A stretch of 11,900 nucleotides of DNA from Actinomycetes bacterium (GTDB lineage: Bacteria; Actinomycetota; Acidimicrobiia; Acidimicrobiales; Acidimicrobiaceae). Each line of letters starts with the position of its first letter. The stretch's first letter is position 1. The stretch covers positions 1-11,900 of the forward strand of contig JAKBSX010000033.1 in NCBI GenBank assembly GCA_021844725.1. Direction: 5' to 3'. The notes under the pieces are model-generated. The model ran no database searches. It saw only the letters and a list, made by a program, of their open reading frames with translations, and was not told the origin of the DNA. The translations under genes and the position numbers were made by a program. Below are positions 6,736-11,900 of this stretch, one piece after another.

Positions 6736-7596
6736 ATGGACATTGCAAAAGAAACACTTACAGAACAAGTACTGGACGCTTTCTCTGAAACGCCCTCTCC
6801 TCGGCTACGCGAGATAATGACATCGCTAGTAACTCACCTTCATTCTTTTGCCAGAGAGGTGAAGCTGACCGAACAAGAGTGGGCAGTTGCAGTTCAATTT
6901 CTCAAACAGACTGGGGATATCACAACTGACAAAAGGCAGGAATTCATTCTTCTATCTGATGTTCTGGGTCTATCCATGACGGTGGTTGAGATAAATGCGC
7001 CAAAGGATTCGCGGGCTACCGAGTCGACAGTCTTCGGTCCATTTTTCGTCGAAGGATCGCCTGAGGTTTTAAATGGAGGAACACTCCCCGGAGAGGCGCC
7101 TGGAATCCCATTGTTAATTTCTGGAACGGTAACAAGTGTGGATGGTTCTATAGTACCGGGAGCCTTGATCGAAATTTGGGAAGCCGACCAGCAAGGCCGC
7201 TATGACGTTGAATACCTTGACCAAGGCAGCGCCGGCAGAGGACACCTATATTCTGACCAAACCGGAAATTACTCTGTTTGGTGCGTCAAACCATCCTATT
7301 ACTCAATACCCACTGACGGCCCAGTCGGGAGACTGCTATCTTCGTGTAATCGATCACCTATGCGACCGGCCCATGTGCATTTTAAGGTGTCGGCACCGGG
7401 CTATAAGACCTTGGTAACCCATATATTTGAAAAAGGCGATCCTTATATTGATTCCGACGCAGTTTTCGGCGTTAAAGACTCTCTGGTCAGAGCCTTTAAG
7501 TACCACGCTGACCCGGCACCCGAGAATTCGCCTCTAGCCGCAAACGAGTGGTTTGAAACTGAATTTTCACCGGTCCTTCAAAAGGCGGAAAGCTGA
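6736..7596 (+). CDS. chqB: Hydroxyquinol 1,2-dioxygenase (intradiol)
   Basis: Fe(III) enzyme that opens hydroxyquinol (1,2,4-trihydroxybenzene) between the adjacent hydroxyls to give maleylacetate. The N-terminal helical linker domain carries RQEFILLSDVLGLSM (67-81), and ATESTVFGPFFVEGSP (94-109) is typical of hydroxyquinol rather than catechol enzymes. The iron ligands are all visible: Tyr156 (GRYDVE), Tyr189 (SYYSIPTDGPVG), His213 and His215 (MRPAHVHF). At 286 residues it has the family length. ATG 6736 lies five bases after AAGGGGA; an out-of-frame ATG at 6732 is ignored. It is the second gene of the operon after maleylacetate reductase, which uses its product. No ring-hydroxylating monooxygenase that normally makes hydroxyquinol is in the window. 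Catechol or chlorocatechol as the real substrate is less likely. Confidence 0.93.
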   Translation: MDIAKETLTEQVLDAFSETPSPRLREIMTSLVTHLHSFAREVKLTEQEWAVAVQFLKQTGDITTDKRQEFILLSDVLGLSMTVVEINAPKDSRATESTVFGPFFVEGSPEVLNGGTLPGEAPGIPLLISGTVTSVDGSIVPGALIEIWEADQQGRYDVEYLDQGSAGRGHLYSDQTGNYSVWCVKPSYYSIPTDGPVGRLLSSCNRSPMRPAHVHFKVSAPGYKTLVTHIFEKGDPYIDSDAVFGVKDSLVRAFKYHADPAPENSPLAANEWFETEFSPVLQKAES

Positions 7597-7615
7597 TAAT
7601 TTTGCATTGTGATAC

Positions 7616-8560
7616 TTAGGCAAATCGGTAGGTGTTTTTTCCAGCTGATTTCGATCGATACATAGCTTGATCCGCCAAGTCAATCAGAGTGTCAATATCC
7701 TTTCCATTATGCGGAAATGTACTGATACCAATACTGATTGAGCATTCAAGTATCGAATCTGTCGTTTTGATTGGTTTCATCACATTTTCAATAATTGTGG
7801 TTGCGATGGTTTCCAATAGTTGTTCGGAGCCATAGTCAGCCACTACCACCAGAAATTCATCGCCACCAATTCTAAAGACAAAATTACCTTCGCGGATCCT
7901 CGCTTCAATGCGTTTCACAACTATCCTCAATACTTCATCGCCACTTGAATGTCCGTGTTGATCGTTAATGGTTTTGAAGTCATCTAAATCAAGGAACATA
8001 AATGCAGCAGAATCATATTGGTCCTTGAAAGTTTTGGCAAAGTTGGTGTACAAGAACTCTCTGGAGTAGGCACCTGTCAACCCATCCCGATAGGCAATTC
8101 TTTCCAGGCCGGCCACATAAGAAAACAGCTTTGCAACCCTCTTTAGTAATTCCTGATCTCTACTGGTAAATTGGTAACCGTGTCTATCCATGCCGCAAAT
8201 TGTCCCTACTGGCTCCCCATTTGGCAGGATTATTGGAACTCCAATGAAGGAGGTCGGTCCTAACGTCTTAGTTACTTCCATCGAACACGTGAGAGTTGAG
8301 TCACTGGTGTCGGGAATAACAAGCACAGGATCCAAACCCGTTACAACCAAGCTGCAGTAGGTGTCAAAGAATGGAAGCGAGCTGCCTTCTTCAACTAATT
8401 TTTGATCTCTATTTAATGCTTTTATAATGTGGTTCGTTTTGCCGTCATTGGTCGCTACGAACAGTGTATCCACACCGATAATTTCTGAGAGCAGATCCAG
8501 GGCGCTGGCTGCCGCAGTCTCCAGGTTATGTTGGTAAAGCTCAACTTCTCGAAATGGCAC
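7616..8560 (-). CDS. GAF-GGDEF protein, probable diguanylate cyclase
   Basis: Makes cyclic-di-GMP from GTP under control of a sensory GAF domain. The GAF domain spans about residues 15-150 (SLPFFDTYCSLVVTG, then FIGVPIILPNGEPVGTICGMD). The GGDEF domain follows, with the entry motif DGLTGAYSR (159-167), metal-binding LDLDDFKTIND (190-200), and an intact active-site GGDEF (232-236). The inhibitory I-site, RxxD five residues before the active site, is here REGN (223-226), so its Asp is Asn and product inhibition may be lost. No membrane segment is seen; the protein is cytoplasmic. GTG 8560 has AGGA seven bases upstream. It converges on the dioxygenase gene with only 19 bases between stops and no clear hairpin there. 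A link to the catabolic genes is not shown. Confidence 0.93.
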   Translation of the reverse strand: MPFREVELYQHNLETAAASALDLLSEIIGVDTLFVATNDGKTNHIIKALNRDQKLVEEGSSLPFFDTYCSLVVTGLDPVLVIPDTSDSTLTCSMEVTKTLGPTSFIGVPIILPNGEPVGTICGMDRHGYQFTSRDQELLKRVAKLFSYVAGLERIAYRDGLTGAYSREFLYTNFAKTFKDQYDSAAFMFLDLDDFKTINDQHGHSSGDEVLRIVVKRIEARIREGNFVFRIGGDEFLVVVADYGSEQLLETIATTIIENVMKPIKTTDSILECSISIGISTFPHNGKDIDTLIDLADQAMYRSKSAGKNTYRFA

Positions 8561-8845
8561 TGCTAATTCCTGTTCAGCAATTGAAATGAAATTACATTAT
8601 GAGCCTTATCAACCACGTAAGACAATATTGGAATTCGTCACACCCCTATAGTCATACTGCAACCTGTTTCCGATTTGAGCTTAGTCGATTTTGTTGCTTT
8701 AGCGGACTAAATTACATCCACCCCTCAAACCAGATGTAAACCCGCAGTGCCAAGAGAATCTAGACCCCTGATATTCAACGGAATTCATATTCGCTGGTCG
8801 AAACTGGAAAACGCCGACTATTAGCAGCTGGATTCATTGGGTTAT
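8561..8845. other. Intergenic region between OCD-family gene and diguanylate cyclase gene
   Basis: Both flanking genes are read on the minus strand. I see no gene. TTAGTC at 8681-8686 pairs with GACTAA at 8705-8710 across an 18-base loop, a weak hairpin without a T run. The cyclase promoter must lie here unless it is read through from the OCD genes. Confidence 0.4.
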
Positions 8846-9949
8846 TTAGTCTCGAATATCTTGCACAAGCCAATCAGTAGGTATTTCTCTACCCACACCA
8901 TTTTCTATTGCACGCTCATAAATCAACCCACAGATTGCATGAAACTGTGCTCCTTGGGCATTGCCCCTTTCAGAAAAGGTTATATCAGTGTCATTCATTC
9001 TGACCTGGCGTTTATTACTGATTACATCGGACAAAGTTACGATTTTGTCTTCGAGTCCGTTCACGTTCCAACCTTTTGAGCCATGAAGATGCTCGTTCCA
9101 TATCGGATGGTTGGGTTGAGCTTTGTAATAGATATATTCTTCTCTGGTACTCCAGCTGGGATTGTTGGACGGTACCGTTGCGTCGCCAAGTCTGAGCCAG
9201 CGATCAAACTTCTCGCGCGCGCTTTGATCCGGCCTACCCCCAATACTTGTGACGTGGGTTCCCGGGGTGAGATGATCTCCATAAATAACTGGCCCTACGG
9301 CATCCGTGCATCCGCAAACGATGTCGGCATCCTTACAGGCCATTTGAGGAGAATCGACCTCCTGGACCTTTATTTCATACTTTTGTGACATCTCATCGGC
9401 GAATCGCTGTCGATTGGTTTTGGTGGGACTGTACACCCTTACTTCTTTAATGTTGCGAACTTCAAGAATCGTTTCGAGGTGCCCTCTCGCCATACCCCCC
9501 GAACCTATCATTCCCAGTACCAAGGCATCGGCTTTAGCACCGTACTTAACCCCAATTGCTGAATCACAGGAAACTCTGACATGTTGCAGAATCCCATCAT
9601 TCAATAGAGCCAGAGGTTCACCATTTCGGACCGATAATAACAGGACTAACCCCATAAATGTCCCCGGCTTAATGCAATACTTCTCCTGGGTGCGATTGCC
9701 GTTTACTGTCTGTTCCTCAAGCACGTCGGATTTCATTCGAATAGCGAAATAGCCGGATTTAGCTGAACCGCCTTCCATCGTTCCCCATTGATAAATAGAT
9801 TTCGCATCTCCGCTTGGGATCCTCATGTCAATACGGGGTCTGCAAATGCCGTCTCCATTTGCGAGATCAATATATGACTCCTCAAGCGCCTTGAGCGCGC
9901 TTGGAACATCGAGGAGCTGCGAAACCATGTTGTTATCAATTACGAGCAC
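8846..9949 (-). CDS. Ornithine cyclodeaminase/mu-crystallin family protein, copy 1
   Basis: NAD(P)-binding protein of the OCD/mu-crystallin family, whose members include ornithine cyclodeaminase, ketimine reductase and several amino-acid dehydrogenases. Numbered from GTG 9949, the Rossmann loop is GMIGSGGMA (146-154), preceded by LNDGILQHVR with the conserved Arg125 and followed by VYSPTKTNRQRF. The region of the catalytic Asp of true ornithine cyclodeaminase reads IGGRPDQSAREKFDRW, and the RTAA signature reads RVSCDS, so cyclodeaminase activity is doubtful. GTG 9949 is preferred because AGGGG lies six bases before it and the N-terminus then matches the family. The same frame can start at TTG 10024, adding 25 unlikely residues. 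It is downstream of a paralogue with a 123-base gap, probably one operon. Substrate unknown; an imine or amino-acid reductase is the broadest safe call. Confidence 0.85.
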   Translation of the reverse strand: MLVIDNNMVSQLLDVPSALKALEESYIDLANGDGICRPRIDMRIPSGDAKSIYQWGTMEGGSAKSGYFAIRMKSDVLEEQTVNGNRTQEKYCIKPGTFMGLVLLLSVRNGEPLALLNDGILQHVRVSCDSAIGVKYGAKADALVLGMIGSGGMARGHLETILEVRNIKEVRVYSPTKTNRQRFADEMSQKYEIKVQEVDSPQMACKDADIVCGCTDAVGPVIYGDHLTPGTHVTSIGGRPDQSAREKFDRWLRLGDATVPSNNPSWSTREEYIYYKAQPNHPIWNEHLHGSKGWNVNGLEDKIVTLSDVISNKRQVRMNDTDITFSERGNAQGAQFHAICGLIYERAIENGVGREIPTDWLVQDIRD

Positions 9950-10072
9950 TTCTCTCCCCTTTCCCCGGGTGATGAATCGAGATCTTGTTTTCGAACTTCC
10001 TAAATTAGTCCTGCGAAGAGCCAAGAGATTTTTCTTTGCAGCTACACCGTCAAAGGCGCCAGGTCGTAGATC

Positions 10073-11143
10073 TCATGGATGTACTGATTGCGTGAACCAT
10101 TCGGTGGGTAATTCATGACCTACGCCTTTGGCGCGTGCCAGTTCTAAAACCTTTGCTCCAACAGCCGCGAACTGGATACCCATTCCGAGATTGTTAACAA
10201 AACATGTTATTTCATTGTCCCGCTTACGACCAATCTGTTTTCCAGCAATTATCTGTGCAATTGTCGGTACCTCATCCCAATTGATTGCTCCTTGAAAGGC
10301 CGACCATCCCTGGTCATCGGCAAGTTCTTCCATATCAACCGTATCCATAACCTCGTGCAAAGGTTTGGTATTGCGGGTGTGAATAGCCAATCGGTCAACT
10401 GACTGATAGGTGATTGAGTCAAACTCACAAGGTTTTATCGATCCCAGATGCTGACCGGGACGTATTTTTGTGCCATCAATAACAGGTTTTAGTGAGTTTG
10501 TTGCGCAAAGTAATACGTCAGCCTTTTCAACTACCTCATCCGCTCCAACCGTCGCGATGAGTGGAATTTCAAAATCAGGCGACATCTCAGCGATAAATTT
10601 TTCCAGATTATCTCGGGTCGGACTGTAAATGTAAGCCTTCTCAAAATCACGTACTTGGCATGCCGCAGAAAGTTGGGCACTGGCCTGCCACCCGGATCCG
10701 ATTATTCCCAGGACTTTCGAATCCGTTCTAGACATGTATTTAACCCCAAGACCGCTGGTCCCTCCAACTCTCATCTTTTGGATAAATCCATCTGGAAAAA
10801 TAGCTAACGGTTCTCCAGTGGAAACTGAAAAGAGTAAAATCAATCCCACCCAGCGGTTACCAGGAGCAGCGGGAACCTTGACACGTCTTTTGGTGCCATT
10901 AATTTCTGGCCAGGTTATTACGTCTGAATTGATACGCACCGCGCCAACGTCAAAAATCGGAACTACTCCGTCCATAGATTTCAGACCGTATATTCCCGTC
11001 TGATTGGTAACTATTGTGTCTGATCGCTGTCGATTTAGGGCTCTGCCGTTTGCTTCCTCGGAATATAAGATCTCAAGCGCACCGAGAACGGATTGCATAT
11101 CCAAAATTTCCTGCTGCTCTTCAATGCCGAGTACTAGCGTCAT
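10073..11143 (-). CDS. Ornithine cyclodeaminase/mu-crystallin family protein, copy 2
   Basis: A second member of the same family, 356 residues, starting at ATG 11143 with AAAGGA nine bases upstream. The Rossmann loop is GIIGSGWQASAQ (146-157), preceded by FPDGFIQKMR (Arg125) and followed by YIYSPTRDNLEKF. It shares with copy 1 the pattern AxRxxSDV, the VGLILLFSVSTGEPLA strand pair and the ending HELPTEWF, but the two are clearly diverged through most of their length, so this is an old duplication or two related acquisitions. The stretch that holds the catalytic Asp in true ornithine cyclodeaminase reads SIKPCEFDSITYQSVDR and lacks the usual GGD. Being tandem and same-strand suggests joint function, possibly a heteromer (inference). 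Role unknown; cyclodeaminase is unlikely from the motifs. Confidence 0.87.
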   Translation of the reverse strand: MTLVLGIEEQQEILDMQSVLGALEILYSEEANGRALNRQRSDTIVTNQTGIYGLKSMDGVVPIFDVGAVRINSDVITWPEINGTKRRVKVPAAPGNRWVGLILLFSVSTGEPLAIFPDGFIQKMRVGGTSGLGVKYMSRTDSKVLGIIGSGWQASAQLSAACQVRDFEKAYIYSPTRDNLEKFIAEMSPDFEIPLIATVGADEVVEKADVLLCATNSLKPVIDGTKIRPGQHLGSIKPCEFDSITYQSVDRLAIHTRNTKPLHEVMDTVDMEELADDQGWSAFQGAINWDEVPTIAQIIAGKQIGRKRDNEITCFVNNLGMGIQFAAVGAKVLELARAKGVGHELPTEWFTQSVHP

Positions 11144-11342
11144 TCTGGGATGTCCTTTCAGAGTGTTTTATTGTGAGCAACACTGGAATTTCAAAAGCCT
11201 GAGTTACAAGACAATTGTATCTAAGGCTGGACCGCCCATTTCATAAAACCCTAAACTCCGGCAATATGAAATTACAAACTCGATTTGTCCATGCCTACCG
11301 AGGACTGGTACAAAGCGAGGACGCTATTTTCCCACTTAGGAA
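11144..11342. other. Intergenic region upstream of the OCD-family pair
   Basis: Probable promoter region for the two OCD-family genes and 3' end region for the EAL gene, both read on the minus strand. Apart from the ribosome site at 11153-11158 and a short ACAATTGT palindrome at 11211-11218, I see no gene, hairpin with T run or clear promoter. Confidence 0.4.
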
Positions 11343-11900
11343 TTAGTTACGCCCAAACGGAGACTGGTCCTGGTTTTCACGTTTTGAGCTAGGTGCATTG
11401 TCCCGCACATTCGCAATCGCATCCCGTTCGTTCGCTAGACTGTCTCGCTCATTCGCAACAACATCTCGTTCATTTGCTAAATTGTCTCGTTCAGCAGCGG
11501 CGGCGTCCCGTTCGTTTGCTGCCAGGTCTCTTTCGTCTGCGGCAAGGATTCTACTGGCATGGACAGGGGCCACTCGCGGTCTTGGGTGATGTAGATCTCT
11601 TTCGCATTCGACAATCAACGAAGGCAAATCTTCAGCAGGAACCGCTGCACCAAAGAGCCATCCTTGGGCGTACTCACATCCAAGTTCGTATAGCAGATTC
11701 TGCTGTGACACTGTCTCTACTCCTTCGGCCACACATGACCCGCCAACAGCCTTGGCAAGTTCAATTACGCTGGCCACAATAGCGTCATCTTCAGTAGAAA
11801 TACCTAATCCGTCAATGAAGGACTTGTCAATTTTGAGTACCCGAATTGGATAGCGCTTAAGATAAACCAATGAACTGTATCCGGTGCCAAAATCGTCTAT
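11343..11900 (-). CDS. EAL-domain protein, probable c-di-GMP phosphodiesterase (N-terminal part outside window)
   Basis: The reading frame is open to the right edge, so only the C-terminal 185 residues are seen; apparent internal starts such as TTG 11870 are not the true start. The visible part begins with DDFGTGYSS (edge to 11871), continues LKRYPIRVLKIDKSFI, and has VAEGVET, carrying the metal-binding Asp pair, the catalytic Lys and the late Glu of active EAL enzymes that split c-di-GMP. YAQGWLFGAAVPAEDL closes the domain. After a short linker come seven heptads of the form (N/D/A)ERDxxA, the last reading NVRD, and a polar tail. The tail is predicted to be a charged helix or coiled coil. 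Whether a GGDEF or sensor domain precedes is unknown. It pairs functionally with the GGDEF protein nearby, though they are not in one tight operon. Confidence 0.92.
   Translation of the reverse strand: MDDFGTGYSSLVYLKRYPIRVLKIDKSFIDGLGISTEDDAIVASVIELAKAVGGSCVAEGVETVSQQNLLYELGCEYAQGWLFGAAVPAEDLPSLIVECERDLHHPRPRVAPVHASRILAADERDLAANERDAAAAERDNLANERDVVANERDSLANERDAIANVRDNAPSSKRENQDQSPFGRN
11391..11537 (-). repeat. Seven 21-bp in-frame tandem units encoding ERD heptads
   Basis: At the end of the EAL gene, 147 bases encode seven consecutive 7-residue units: DERDLAA, NERDAAA, AERDNLA, NERDVVA, NERDSLA, NERDAIA and NVRDNAP. The codons differ among units (Arg is CGA, CGT, CGG-like variants are mixed), so protein pattern rather than recent DNA copying is conserved, although several units remain similar at the DNA level. 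Repeat number could vary between strains. Confidence 0.85.

Noticed and set aside
7568..7655. Terminator between the dioxygenase and diguanylate cyclase genes
   Set aside because: The AGCTGAT elements are direct, not inverted, and no stable stem was found in the 19-base gap.
10050..10076. Possible eight-codon leader peptide overlapping the stop of OCD copy 2
   Set aside because: No ribosome site or attenuator hairpin; it looks like a chance ATG.
1009..11220. ATTGTAT elements at 1009-1015 and 11214-11220 as FadR-type operator halves
   Set aside because: Seven-base matches of this composition are expected by chance in a window this size and neither has a matching second half.
11391..11537. 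CRISPR array or satellite repeat
   Set aside because: Units are 21 bp, have no spacers, and code in frame for heptads inside a protein.
11393..11782. Plus-strand open frames with repetitive products across the EAL tail
   Set aside because: They are antisense shadows of the ERD heptads; the minus frame continues a genuine EAL domain.

Overview
The window is a bacterial chromosomal segment of moderate GC content, densely coded on both strands. It carries an aromatic-catabolism cluster next to cyclic-di-GMP signalling genes. Several genes appear to start with GTG or TTG. The organism cannot be named from the sequence. The repeated ERD heptads behind the EAL domain recall actinobacterial signalling proteins, but that is only a weak hint. 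I see no tRNA, rRNA, insertion sequence, CRISPR array or phage gene.

Layout, left to right. (1) Positions 1-820 (minus) hold a two-domain cupin resembling gentisate-type dioxygenases, cut by the window edge. (2) A FadR-type GntR regulator (about 1152-1898, plus) is divergent from it. A 14-bp perfect hairpin at 1883-1917 separates the regulator from the convergent operon that follows. (3) Positions 1930-5316 (minus) encode a complete three-subunit molybdenum hydroxylase of the xanthine dehydrogenase family, transcribed large, [2Fe-2S], FAD subunit with overlapping reading frames. (4) A 248-base divergent promoter region contains a 20-bp near-perfect palindrome (5430-5449). (5) Positions 5565-7596 (plus) encode maleylacetate reductase and hydroxyquinol 1,2-dioxygenase, the two steps that turn hydroxyquinol into 3-oxoadipate. 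(6) Positions 7616-8560 (minus) encode a GAF-GGDEF diguanylate cyclase. (7) Positions 8846-11143 (minus) hold two tandem, diverged ornithine cyclodeaminase/mu-crystallin family proteins. (8) Positions 11343-11900 (minus) hold the C-terminal part of an EAL phosphodiesterase ending in seven ERD heptads.

The most economical reading (inference) is that the molybdenum hydroxylase, perhaps with the cupin, carries out an upper pathway on an aromatic or N-heterocyclic compound. The product would be funnelled to hydroxyquinol, cleaved to maleylacetate and reduced to 3-oxoadipate, with the GntR protein sensing a pathway acid. No flavin monooxygenase that would normally make hydroxyquinol is present in the window, so the substrate is unknown. 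The two OCD-like proteins may belong to the same nitrogen-containing substrate route or to an unrelated amino-acid function. The GGDEF and EAL genes have no proven link to the pathway.
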